Below, one piece after another: positions 53,045-61,361 of a stretch of 64,000 nucleotides of DNA. The translations under genes and the position numbers were made by a program. Each line of letters starts with the position of its first letter. Positions within the stretch are counted from its first letter, which is position 1. The notes under the pieces were generated by a model that saw only the letters and a program-made list of their open reading frames with translations, was not told the origin of the DNA and ran no database searches. This DNA comes from Fodinibacter sp963707895 (GTDB lineage: Bacteria > Actinomycetota > Actinomycetes > Actinomycetales > Dermatophilaceae), in contig CAVPRS010000006.1 in the NCBI GenBank assembly GCA_963707895.1, positions 1 to 64,000 on the forward strand. The letters are read 5' to 3'.

Positions 53045-54205
53045 TCAGCCGACGGTGACCGAAGGGGCGCCGGCCGACTCGTCGTCCATCGGCTCGCCCA
53101 TCTCCTCGGCGATGCGCATGGCCTCCTCGATGAGGGTCTCGACGATCATGTTCTCGGGGACGGTCTTGATGACCTCACCCCTGACGAAGATCTGGCCCTT
53201 GCCGTTGCCGGAGGCGACCCCGAGGTCGGCCTCGCGGGCCTCTCCCGGCCCGTTGACGACGCAGCCCATGACGGCCACGCGCAGGGGCACGGTCATGCCC
53301 TCGAGGCCGGCGGTGACCTCGTCGGCGAGCTTGTAGACGTCGACCTGGGCGCGGCCGCACGACGGGCACGAGACGATCTCGAGCTTGCGCGGGCGCAGGT
53401 TGAGCGACTGCAGGATCTGGATGCCGACCTTGACCTCCTCGACCGGCGGGGCCGAGAGCGAGACTCGGATCGTGTCGCCGATGCCCTGGGACAGGAGGGC
53501 CCCGAAGGCGGTGGCCGACTTGATGGTGCCCTGGAACGCGGGGCCGGCCTCGGTGACCCCGAGGTGCAGCGGCCAGTCGCCGCGCTCGGCGAGCAGCTGG
53601 TAGGCCTTGATCATCACGACCGGGTCGTTGTGCTTGACCGAGATCTTGAAGTCGTGGAAGTCGTGCTCCTCGAACAGGCCGGCCTCCCAGACGGCCGACT
53701 CGACGAGGGCCTCGGCGGTCGGCTTGCCGTACTTCTCGAGGATCCGCTTGTCGAGCGAGCCCGCGTTGACGCCGATCCGGATCGAGACGCCGGCCTCCTT
53801 GGCGCGCTTGGCGATCTCACCCACCTGGTCGTCGAACTGGCGGATGTTGCCCGGGTTGACCCGCACGGCCGCGCAGCCGGCGTCGATCGCCGCGTAGACG
53901 TACTTGGGCTGGAAGTGGATGTCGGCGATCACCGGGATCTGCGACTTGCGGGCGATCGCGGGCAGCGCCTCGGCGTCGTCCTGGGTCGGGCAGGCCACCC
54001 GCACGATGTCGCAGCCGGATGCCGTGAGCTCGGCGATCTGCTGGAGCGTCGCGTTGATGTCGGTCGTGGGGGTCGTGGTCATCGACTGCACCGAGACCGG
54101 CGCGTCGCCCCCGACCTCGACCTTGCCCACCTTGATCTTCCGGCTCACCCGGCGGGGGGCGACGACGGGCGGGGGCAGCGGCGGCATACCGAGGGAGACG
54201 GACAT
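53045..54205 (-). CDS. ispG: 4-hydroxy-3-methylbut-2-enyl diphosphate synthase (flavodoxin/ferredoxin)
   Basis: IspG carries out the penultimate step of the MEP isoprenoid pathway with a [4Fe-4S] cluster. The 386-residue protein has an N-terminal TIM barrel (VSVQSMTTTPTTDINATLQQ, VIADIHFQPKYVYAAID, RVNPGN). The C-terminal cluster domain ligands lie in CPSCGRAQVD and MGCVVNGPGE. The ATG at 54205 is the family start (MSVSLG). It is divergent from the coiled-coil protein gene. dxr and rip lie about 1 kb upstream on the same strand. Confidence 0.97.
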   Translation of the reverse strand: MSVSLGMPPLPPPVVAPRRVSRKIKVGKVEVGGDAPVSVQSMTTTPTTDINATLQQIAELTASGCDIVRVACPTQDDAEALPAIARKSQIPVIADIHFQPKYVYAAIDAGCAAVRVNPGNIRQFDDQVGEIAKRAKEAGVSIRIGVNAGSLDKRILEKYGKPTAEALVESAVWEAGLFEEHDFHDFKISVKHNDPVVMIKAYQLLAERGDWPLHLGVTEAGPAFQGTIKSATAFGALLSQGIGDTIRVSLSAPPVEEVKVGIQILQSLNLRPRKLEIVSCPSCGRAQVDVYKLADEVTAGLEGMTVPLRVAVMGCVVNGPGEAREADLGVASGNGKGQIFVRGEVIKTVPENMIVETLIEEAMRIAEEMGEPMDDESAGAPSVTVG

Positions 54206-54239
54206 GGAACCAAGCGTACGTGGGCGCGCTCGAAGCGCC

Positions 54240-55190
54240 ATGATCGAGCCCGTGCAGACCCGTGACGACCTCGACCGCGCCCTCGCCGACGACGCGGAGG
54301 CCACACGCCTGCGCACCCAGCTCGGCGGGCTGCGCCGTGAGGCGGACTCCGCCCGCGTCGACCTCGAGGCCATGCGCGAGCGACACCGGGTCGAGGCCGA
54401 GGACGTCGAGCGGCTCGAGGGGTTCGGCCTGACCGCGGTGCTGTCCGCCGTGCGTGGCACGCGGACGGGGGCGCTCGACCGCGAGCGGGCCGAGGAGGTC
54501 GCCGCCCGGTATGCACTGCAGACCGCGACGGCACGGCTCCAGGCCGTTGAAGGCCGGCGCGAGGACGTCGAGCGCCGCCTGGCGCAGCTCGGCGACACCG
54601 AGGCCCGGCGAGAGGCCGCCAGCCAGGCCCACGCCACCGCGCTGCGCGCCTCGGGTGGGCCCTCGGCCGCGGGGCTCGAGGCCGTGCTCGACGAGCTGGC
54701 TGCCGTGCAGGCGCAGGTGGCCGAGCTCGCCGAGGCGCAGGAGGCCGGCATCCGGGCCGTCACCGCGCTCACGCTCGCCCGCAACGAGCTGGGTTCGGCG
54801 GACTCGTGGTCGGCCTACGACACGTGGTTCGGCGGAGGCCTCATCTCGTCGTCGATCAAGCACGACCGGATCGACGACGCCGGCCGCCGGATCGCGCAGG
54901 CCCAGGAGGCGCTGGTCGACCTCGCCCGCGAGCTCGGCGACGTGCAGGACGTGGCCGGGCTGCGAGCCGACCTGGGCATCTCCCCCACGACCCGCACCTT
55001 CGACGTGTGGTTCGACAACCTCTTCAGCGACCTGTCGGTGCGCGCGAGCATCCAGGACAGCTCGTTGCAGGTCGACCGGGCCGTCACCGCCGTGAACGAG
55101 GCCAACCGCCGGATGGCGCTGCGCGGCGCGGCCCTCGAGCAGCAGCAGGCCGAGCTGCGGGCTCGCCGCGACGCGCTGCTGACCGGCTGA
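54240..55190 (+). CDS. Coiled-coil protein of unknown function
   Basis: The 316-residue, charged, Ala/Glu/Arg-rich protein has long heptad-like helices at about residues 10-190 and 245-315. Between them is a less helical centre with SADSWSAYDTWFGGGLISSS and TFDVWFDNLFSDL, which may be a small folded core. No enzyme motif, signal peptide or membrane helix is seen. An ATG at 54204 would overlap the ispG start, so 54240 is preferred. It is inserted in opposite orientation between rip and ispG, normally neighbours in actinobacteria. Confidence 0.72.
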   Translation: MIEPVQTRDDLDRALADDAEATRLRTQLGGLRREADSARVDLEAMRERHRVEAEDVERLEGFGLTAVLSAVRGTRTGALDRERAEEVAARYALQTATARLQAVEGRREDVERRLAQLGDTEARREAASQAHATALRASGGPSAAGLEAVLDELAAVQAQVAELAEAQEAGIRAVTALTLARNELGSADSWSAYDTWFGGGLISSSIKHDRIDDAGRRIAQAQEALVDLARELGDVQDVAGLRADLGISPTTRTFDVWFDNLFSDLSVRASIQDSSLQVDRAVTAVNEANRRMALRGAALEQQQAELRARRDALLTG

Positions 55191-55197
55191 GGGCGGC

Positions 55198-56562
55198 TCA
55201 GCCGCCGAGGTTGACCGGCTTGACGACGTCGGCGTAGATGAGCAGCAACGAGGCCCCGAGCAGCACCATCGACACCGTGTAGGCGATGGGCAACGCCTTC
55301 GCGACGTCGACGTAGCCCGGGTCGGGTCGGCCGCGCAGCTTGGCGATCTGCCGCTTGAGCCCCTCCCAGAGGGCCCCGGCCACGTGGCCACCGTCGAGCG
55401 GCAGCAGCGGGATGAGGTTGAACAGGAAGAGCATGAAGTTCAAGGCGGCGAGCAGCCCGACCAGGAACCAGACCTTGTCGGCGGCCGAGTCACCCACGAG
55501 GGAGTCGTACTTGCCGGTGCTGGCCTCGCCGGCGACCCGGCCGACCCCGACCACGGACATCGGGCTGTCGACCTCGCGCTCGGCGCCGCCGAACGCGGCC
55601 TGCCACACGCCCACCATCCGCTCGGGCACGTGGACCAGGGCCTGTGCGGTGCCGCTCACGTAGCTCCACAGCATCCCCGGCACCGCGGTGACCGGCTGCG
55701 CCACGTAGGCCACCGGGGGCGAGGACCGGACGCCGAGGAAGCCGGCCTCGGTGGTGCGGGTGGTGCCGTCGGGGTCGGTGACGGGCACCCCGTCGGCGTC
55801 GAGCACCGGTACGACGTTGCGGATCGGGGTCGCGGTGACGGTGAGCTGCTTCCCGTCGCGCTCGAGCACGATCTGCACCGGCTCGTCGACCCGGGGGCGG
55901 ATCAGCTCGCCGACGTCCTGGGTGTCGGCGACGGGCTGGCCGGCGATCGAGACGATGCGGTCACCCGGCTGCACCCCCGCGAGCAGCGCCGGCGTCTTCG
56001 GCTGGTCGGTGCACGTGGTCGCGTCGCCCGCCTCGGTGACCGGGACGACGCACCGCGAGACCGACGCCACGACGGCACCCGGCTGGGCGGTGGCCACGCC
56101 GTGGACGGTCACCACGAAGGTGAGCAGCACGACGCCGATGAGGAGGTTCATGAGGGGGCCGCCCATCATGACGAGCACCTTCTTGGGCACCGAGAGCCGG
56201 TAGAACACGCGGGCCTCGTCGCCAGGGCGCACCTCTTCCAGGCTCGCCGCGCGGGCCTCGTCGACGAGCTGGCTGAACCGGCCGGTGCTCGACACCCGCA
56301 CCGTGCCGGGCCGGTCACCCGGCCGCGGCGGGAACATGCCGATCATCCGGATGTAGCCGCCCAGCGGCACCACCTTGACGCCGTACTCGGTCTCACCGCG
56401 ACGGCGCGACCACAGGGTGGGGCCGAAGCCGACCATGTACTGGGTCACCCGCACGCCGAACCGCTTGGCCGGCAGGAGGTGACCGACCTCGTGCAACGCG
56501 ATCGACGCAGCCACACCGGTGGCCATGAAGAGCACACCGAGGACGAACGCGAGCGTGGACAT
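55198..56562 (-). CDS. Site-2 zinc metalloprotease (RIP1/RseP family)
   Basis: This intramembrane protease cuts membrane-bound anti-sigma factors in regulated proteolysis. The 454-residue protein has the catalytic HEVGH in its first helix (about residues 24-28), GPLMNLLIGVVLL, and a PDZ domain in the middle (ALLAGVQPGDRIVSIAGQPV). The third zinc ligand is in FNLIPLLPLDGGHV. dxr-rip-ispG is a conserved actinobacterial order. The window's putative anti-sigma factor at 52188 would be a natural candidate substrate, but nothing shows this directly. Confidence 0.95.
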   Translation of the reverse strand: MSTLAFVLGVLFMATGVAASIALHEVGHLLPAKRFGVRVTQYMVGFGPTLWSRRRGETEYGVKVVPLGGYIRMIGMFPPRPGDRPGTVRVSSTGRFSQLVDEARAASLEEVRPGDEARVFYRLSVPKKVLVMMGGPLMNLLIGVVLLTFVVTVHGVATAQPGAVVASVSRCVVPVTEAGDATTCTDQPKTPALLAGVQPGDRIVSIAGQPVADTQDVGELIRPRVDEPVQIVLERDGKQLTVTATPIRNVVPVLDADGVPVTDPDGTTRTTEAGFLGVRSSPPVAYVAQPVTAVPGMLWSYVSGTAQALVHVPERMVGVWQAAFGGAEREVDSPMSVVGVGRVAGEASTGKYDSLVGDSAADKVWFLVGLLAALNFMLFLFNLIPLLPLDGGHVAGALWEGLKRQIAKLRGRPDPGYVDVAKALPIAYTVSMVLLGASLLLIYADVVKPVNLGG

Positions 56563-56644
56563 GGGGTCTAGGGTACGTCGCCGTTCTGGGACAACCGTTC
56601 GGACCACGATGACGTGCCCGCAGGGATTAGGTGACCGCGCGCCC

Positions 56645-57829
56645 TCAGGCCCCCGTCGCGACCAACCGCTCGGCCTCGGCCCGGGCCCACGCGTCCGCCC
56701 CGAGCACGCCGGCCAGGCTGGTCGCGTCGCCCTCGTGGCCCGCATGGGCCTCGACCACGCGCGCCACGGTGTCGACGATGTCGGTGAAGGCGATCGTGCC
56801 GTCGTGGAACGCGTCGACACAGACCTCGTTGGCGGCGTTGTAGACCGCGGGGAAGGTGCCGCCGGCGGCTCCGACCTGGCGGGCCAGGCGCACCGCCGGG
56901 AAGGCCTCGTCGTCGAGCGGGTGGAACTCCCACGTCTGCGCCGTGGTCCAGTCGCAGGGCACGTCGACGTCCTCGAGCCGCTCGGGCCAGGACAGACCGA
57001 GCGCGATCGGCACGAGCATCCGCGGCGGGCCGAGCTGCGCGATCGTCGAGCCGTCGTGGAACTCGACCATCGAGTGGATCTGCTGCTGCGGGTGCACCAC
57101 GACGTCGATCCGGTCGAACGGGATGTCGAAGAGCAGGTGCGCCTCGATCACCTCGAGCCCCTTGTTGACCAGGGTCGCCGAGTTGGTCGTGATGACCCGG
57201 CCCATCGCGAAGTTGGGGTGCGCCAGCGCCTGCTGCGGGGTCACGTCGGCGAGCTCGGCCCGGGTGCGCCCGCGGAACGGGCCACCGCTGGCCGTCACGA
57301 CCAGGCGCCGGACCTCCGAGCCGCGTCCACCACGCAGGCTCTGTGCGATGGCGCTGTGCTCCGAGTCGACCGGTACCAGCTGGTCGGGCCCGGCCGCGGC
57401 CTTGACCAACGAGCCGCCGATGATGAGCGACTCCTTGTTGGCGAGCGCGAGCACCGAGCCGGCCGCGAGCGCGGCCAGGGTCGGGCGCAGCCCGATCGAG
57501 CCGGTGACCCCGTTGAGCACGACGTCGGCCCCGCACCCGGCGGCGACCGTCGCGGCGTCCTCACCCACCACCACCTCCGGCGCGTATGCCGTGACGCCGG
57601 CGTCGGCGGCCGCCTGCGCCACCGCGGCCCGGACCTCCTCGGCCGAACCGCGGGCGGCGGCGACGAGCGGCACCCGGAACTCGACCGCCTGCCGCGCGAG
57701 CAGCCCGAGGTTGCCGCCCGCGCTGAGCGCGACGATCGTGAAGCGCCCGGGGTGTGCGCTCACCACCTCGAGGGCCTGGGTGCCGATCGAGCCGGTGGAG
57801 CCGAGGACGGCGACGCTGCGTGTGGTCAC
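56645..57829 (-). CDS. dxr: 1-deoxy-D-xylulose-5-phosphate reductoisomerase
   Basis: Dxr converts deoxyxylulose phosphate to methylerythritol phosphate with NADPH, the committed step of the MEP pathway. The 394-residue protein has the NADPH motif VLGSTGSIGTQAL (residues 8-20), ALANKESLI, and the metal/substrate residues in PVDSEHSAIAQSL. TASGGPFRG and NFAMGRVITTNSATLVNKGLE follow. Length and all motifs are normal. It lies 82 bp before rip and 10 bp after the barstar stop, so it may share a transcript with the barnase-barstar pair. Confidence 0.97.
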   Translation of the reverse strand: MTTRSVAVLGSTGSIGTQALEVVSAHPGRFTIVALSAGGNLGLLARQAVEFRVPLVAAARGSAEEVRAAVAQAAADAGVTAYAPEVVVGEDAATVAAGCGADVVLNGVTGSIGLRPTLAALAAGSVLALANKESLIIGGSLVKAAAGPDQLVPVDSEHSAIAQSLRGGRGSEVRRLVVTASGGPFRGRTRAELADVTPQQALAHPNFAMGRVITTNSATLVNKGLEVIEAHLLFDIPFDRIDVVVHPQQQIHSMVEFHDGSTIAQLGPPRMLVPIALGLSWPERLEDVDVPCDWTTAQTWEFHPLDDEAFPAVRLARQVGAAGGTFPAVYNAANEVCVDAFHDGTIAFTDIVDTVARVVEAHAGHEGDATSLAGVLGADAWARAEAERLVATGA

Positions 57830-57839
57830 GGTGCCATTG

Positions 57840-58187
57840 TCAGCGGTCGACGACGGTCACGTGGAAGCGGGGGTGCGACAGGGCGACCTCACCGAGCAGC
57901 CCGCTCAGCCCCGCGAAGGCGAACGGGTCGTCGCGGGAGAGGTCGGCCACCCCGTCGACGACCAGCTCCCACTCCCCCTCCGCGGTCCGCGCGAGGTGAC
58001 CGAGGCAGTCGGCGAGGGCGTCGAGGTTGCCCCCGAACCAGGCGGGGAAGTCCAGGGCGTCCGCGAACGCGGCGAGGGTGGCCTCCTTGGTGGGGCCGGC
58101 GTGCACGACGTGCACCTCGCGCCCCTCCTCCAGGGCGTCGGCGACGAGGCCGTCGACGTCGGTGTGCGGACCCAGGTGGCGGATCAT
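57840..58187 (-). CDS. Barstar family ribonuclease inhibitor
   Basis: Barstar-type proteins bind and block barnase-type RNases inside the producing cell. The 115-residue protein has EVHVVHAGPTKEATLAAFADA, then the family signature LDFPAWFGGNLDALADCL (barstar YYGxNLDAL), where the acidic helix contacts the RNase active site, and ending FHVTVVDR. It starts with ATG overlapping the upstream RNase stop (ATGA), so toxin and immunity protein are made together. Confidence 0.88.
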   Translation of the reverse strand: MIRHLGPHTDVDGLVADALEEGREVHVVHAGPTKEATLAAFADALDFPAWFGGNLDALADCLGHLARTAEGEWELVVDGVADLSRDDPFAFAGLSGLLGEVALSHPRFHVTVVDR

Positions 58188-58682
58188 CGTCCCTCCTCGA
58201 TCTGGCGGAACGACGCGTAGTGGTCGGTGGTCCAGTACAGGTCCCCGTCGGCGCCGGCCACGATGCGGCGTGGGCCCCGGTCGCCCTCTCCGGGTGTCTC
58301 GACGGTGTACTCACGGTAGTAGGCGCTCGGCCGGCGGGGCAGCTCACGCTCGCGGTTGCCGAACCGTGCCCCCGTCCTCGTCGTAGGGGAACGGGCCACC
58401 GGCCCGGATGAGGGCGAGCGTGGTGTCCGCCTCGTCGGGCAGGGCGCTCTCGGCGACCCTGGGCAGGCCGGAGTCCGGTGTGCCGTGGCCGCTCGGCACG
58501 GCGATGCTGCTCCCGGTCGCCGTCGGCAGCGCTCCCGACGGACCGGCGGCCGCGTCATCCGCCGCACCGGTGCGGCTCAGGGCGACGGCCAGCAGGACCA
58601 GCCCGAGCACGACCAGCGCGACCACGGCCAGGACCAGCGGCGACGCGCCGGAGCGGCTCCGGGAGGAGTCGGTGGACGGCAC
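58184..58682 (-). CDS. Secreted barnase-like guanyl-specific ribonuclease, one apparent indel
   Basis: A single N-terminal membrane helix (LVLAVVALVVLGLVLLAVAL) is followed by a Ser/Gly-rich linker and a barnase domain. Domain residues are ARFGNRERELPRRPSAYYRE then YTVETPG with the catalytic Glu, RRIVAG with the Arg, and TTDHYASFRQI with the catalytic His. The frame breaks at 58364-58368, where GGGGG should be GGGG, a typical homopolymer error. Start GTG at 58682. The RNase would act outside, on competitors or for nutrient scavenging. The domain looks fully active. Confidence 0.82.
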
Positions 58683-58696
58683 CGGGCCATTGTCCG

Positions 58697-59761
58697 TCAG
58701 ACGGTGAAGACCCGCTCCTCGATGAGGCGCTCGGTGACCACCTGGGCCTGGGGGTAGAAGCGACCGTGCTCGAAGTCCTTCTGCAGCTCGAGCTCGACCT
58801 GGCCCTGGCCGCTGCGGTTCTTCTCGATGGTGACCACGGCCCAGCGGCGGAACCGCCGGATGCTGCCCAGGTCGTAGACGAGGTGCTCGCGCGAGACGAT
58901 GTTCTCCTTGCTCGACAGGATCATCACGAGGTCGGCCTCGTAGGCCAGGGCCGAGGAGCCACGCAGGTCGCGGGTGCGCATCCGGTGGCCGGAGCCGAGC
59001 GACTCGCGGTCGGCGGCCGAGATGCACACGATGGGGCACCCGAGCTCGAGCGACATGTCCTTGAGCATCTCGGTGACGATGGTGACCCGCGAGGACTCGT
59101 CGCCGGAGTGGCCGCGCAGCGGCATCTTCTGCAGGTAGTCGATGAGCACGATCGGGGGCTCGCCGACCTCCTCGGCCACCTCGGTGACCACCCGCGCGAC
59201 CTCGTCGGGGGTGGTGTCCTTGCCCGACTCGTGGAGCTGGAGGCGTCCGGAGTACTGCTGCACCGCCTCGAGCCCGTCGAAGCCGTAGGGGACCCGGGCG
59301 AGGGCGTCGGCGAGGCCACGGCGGTCGGGGTCCTCGGCCTCGAACACCGCGCGCACCGTGTGCACGTCGGCGGCCGAGGCGGGATGCTGACCCGCCGCGA
59401 CCGCGGACGAGGCCGCCTCGAGGGAGAGCAGGCGCTGCACCAGGCTCTGTGCGTGGTGCTCGAAGGAGAACACGACACCGTGCCGCCCGGCCGCGACGGC
59501 GTTGCGCACCATCTGCACGGCCATCGTCGTCTTGCCCGAGCCCTCGTTGCCGCCGAGCAGCACCAGCTCACCCGAGCGCAGGCCGCCGTCGAGGGTCGAG
59601 TCGAGCAGGTCGAAGCCGGTCGGCCAGACCTGCGCCCCCGGTCGTGCACCGCGCTTGAGCGACTGGTCGGTGCTGTCGAGCAGCGACTTCACCGTCTGGC
59701 GGCTGTCGGGCCGGTGCGACCTGCTGGACGCGTCGCTCTGGGTGCTCGAGATCATGGGCAC
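58697..59761 (-). CDS. Stand-alone DnaB-like helicase C-terminal (RecA-type) ATPase
   Basis: The 354-residue protein is the RecA-like C-terminal half of DnaB without the N-terminal primase-interacting domain. Walker A is GGNEGSGKTT (about 69-78) and Walker B is IVLIDYLQK. SALAYEADLVMILSSKE and the arginine-finger-like TIEKNRSGQG follow, all as in DnaB. It is not the replicative helicase, which is about 450-470 residues. It may be a regulator, recombination ATPase or phage-derived remnant. It lies 14 bp from the barnase gene on the same strand. Confidence 0.82.
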   Translation of the reverse strand: MPMISSTQSDASSRSHRPDSRQTVKSLLDSTDQSLKRGARPGAQVWPTGFDLLDSTLDGGLRSGELVLLGGNEGSGKTTMAVQMVRNAVAAGRHGVVFSFEHHAQSLVQRLLSLEAASSAVAAGQHPASAADVHTVRAVFEAEDPDRRGLADALARVPYGFDGLEAVQQYSGRLQLHESGKDTTPDEVARVVTEVAEEVGEPPIVLIDYLQKMPLRGHSGDESSRVTIVTEMLKDMSLELGCPIVCISAADRESLGSGHRMRTRDLRGSSALAYEADLVMILSSKENIVSREHLVYDLGSIRRFRRWAVVTIEKNRSGQGQVELELQKDFEHGRFYPQAQVVTERLIEERVFTV

Positions 59762-59786
59762 AAGTGCACCATCCCCCGCAGCGCCG

Positions 59787-59814
59787 TGCCACGGGTTCGC
59801 GAGAACCCGTGGCA
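59787..59814. terminator. Hairpin between the aldehyde dehydrogenase and DnaB-like genes
   Basis: Perfect 12-base arms TGCCACGGGTTC (59787-59798) and complement (59803-59814) enclose a GCGA tetraloop. It lies 9 bp after the aldehyde dehydrogenase stop on the minus strand and should end that transcript. Confidence 0.7.
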
Positions 59815-59822
59815 GGGCGAGG

Positions 59823-61283
59823 TCACAAGGCGATACCGACGTACTTGGTCTCGAGGTACTCGTCGATGCCCTCGAAACCGCCCTCGCGGCCGAATCCGGA
59901 CTGCTTCACGCCACCGAACGGGGCGGCCGGGTTCGACACGATGCCGGTGTTGATGCCGATCATCCCGAACTCCATCGCCTCGGACACCCGGATCACCCGG
60001 GTCTGGTCGTTGGTGTAGACGTAGCCCACGAGGCCGTACTCGGTCCCGTTGGCCTTCGCCACGGCATCCGCGTCGTCGGTGAAGGTGCTCACCGGAGCGA
60101 CCGGGCCGAAGATCTCCTCGGTCAGGCAGCGGCTGTCGGCGGCCACGTCGGTGAGCACGGTCGGCTGGTAGAACCAGCCACGGCCCGGCACCGGTCCCCC
60201 GCCGGTGAGCACCGTCGCGCCCTTGGCCACGGCGTCCTGCACGAGCTCGTCGACGCCGTCGCGGGCCTTCGACGTGATGAGCGGGCCGACGTCGACGCCC
60301 TTCTTCGTGCCCTTGCCGACCGTGAGCGCGCCCATCCGGGCGGCGAGCTTGGTGGAGAACTCCTCGGCCAGCGACTCGTGCACGAAGAACCGGTTCGCAG
60401 CGGTGCAGGCCTCACCGATGTTGCGCATCTTGGCGAGCATGGCGCCGTCGACGGCGGCGTCGACGTCGGCGTCCTCGAAGACGAGGAACGGGGCGTTGCC
60501 GCCGAGCTCCATCGACAGTCGGAGCAGCTGCTCGGCCGACTGCTCGACCAGCTTCTTGCCCACGGCCGTCGACCCGGTGAAGGTGAGCTTGCGCAGCCGC
60601 TCGTCACGGATGACGGGCTCGCACACCGCACCGGAGTGCGTCGTGGTGACGACGTTGAGCACGCCGTCGGGCAGCCCCGACTCCTGCATCACCTCGGCGA
60701 GCAGCAGCATGGTCAGCGGCGTCTCGTGGGCGGGCTTGACGACCATCGTGCAGCCCGCCGCGACGGCCGGGCCGATCTTGCGCGTGCCCATGGCCAGCGG
60801 GAAGTTCCACGGCGTGATCATCAGGGTCGGGCCGACCGGCTGCTTCATGGTGAGCAGCCGGGAGGCGCCGTTGGGCGCGACCGAGTAGCGCCCGGAGATG
60901 CGCACGGCCTCCTCGGCGAACCAGCGGAAGAACTCGGCGCCGTAGGTGACCTCTCCCCTGGCCTCGGCGACGGTCTTGCCCATCTCGAGGGTCATCAGGG
61001 TGGCGAACTCGTCGGCGCGCGCGGTGATGGTCTCGAACGCCCGCCGCAGGATCTCGCTGCGGTCGCGCGGCGGGGTGGCCGCCCAGCCGGCCTGCGCCTC
61101 GTGGGCCGCGGCGAGGGCGGCCAGGCCGTCCTCGGGCGTGGCATCGGCGCAGGTGGTCAGCGTGGCGCCACTGCTCGGGTCGTGCACGTCGAAGCGCTCC
61201 CCGCCGCTCGCCTCGCGCCACTCGCCGCCGATGAGCAGCCGGGTGGGCACGGAGCCGATGAGGGACTTCTGGGTGATCGCCAT
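59823..61283 (-). CDS. NAD(P)-dependent succinate-semialdehyde dehydrogenase-like enzyme
   Basis: The 486-residue aldehyde dehydrogenase oxidises an aldehyde to an acid. The cofactor region ITPWNFPLAMGTRKIGPAVA and FTGSTAVGKKL are followed by the catalytic Glu in MELGGNAP and Cys in NIGEACTAANRF (about residue 291). The C-terminal signature EIFGPVAPV is also present. It is closest in character to GabD-type enzymes that act on succinate semialdehyde from GABA. Neighbouring polyamine-type transporter genes support an amine degradation role. It starts 78 bp after the saccharopine-dehydrogenase-like gene. Confidence 0.9.
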   Translation of the reverse strand: MAITQKSLIGSVPTRLLIGGEWREASGGERFDVHDPSSGATLTTCADATPEDGLAALAAAHEAQAGWAATPPRDRSEILRRAFETITARADEFATLMTLEMGKTVAEARGEVTYGAEFFRWFAEEAVRISGRYSVAPNGASRLLTMKQPVGPTLMITPWNFPLAMGTRKIGPAVAAGCTMVVKPAHETPLTMLLLAEVMQESGLPDGVLNVVTTTHSGAVCEPVIRDERLRKLTFTGSTAVGKKLVEQSAEQLLRLSMELGGNAPFLVFEDADVDAAVDGAMLAKMRNIGEACTAANRFFVHESLAEEFSTKLAARMGALTVGKGTKKGVDVGPLITSKARDGVDELVQDAVAKGATVLTGGGPVPGRGWFYQPTVLTDVAADSRCLTEEIFGPVAPVSTFTDDADAVAKANGTEYGLVGYVYTNDQTRVIRVSEAMEFGMIGINTGIVSNPAAPFGGVKQSGFGREGGFEGIDEYLETKYVGIAL

Positions 61284-61361
61284 GGTCGTTCCTTCGTGTG
61301 CTGCGCCGATCGGATGCCTGCCGGCGCGAGTCGTGCGGGTCTCGTCGAGCCTAGAACGGCG

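Noticed and set aside
58697..59761. DnaB-like ATPase as the replicative helicase dnaB
   Set aside because: It is about 100 residues too short, lacks the N-terminal domain, and the replicative gene normally sits with rpsF-ssb-rplI.
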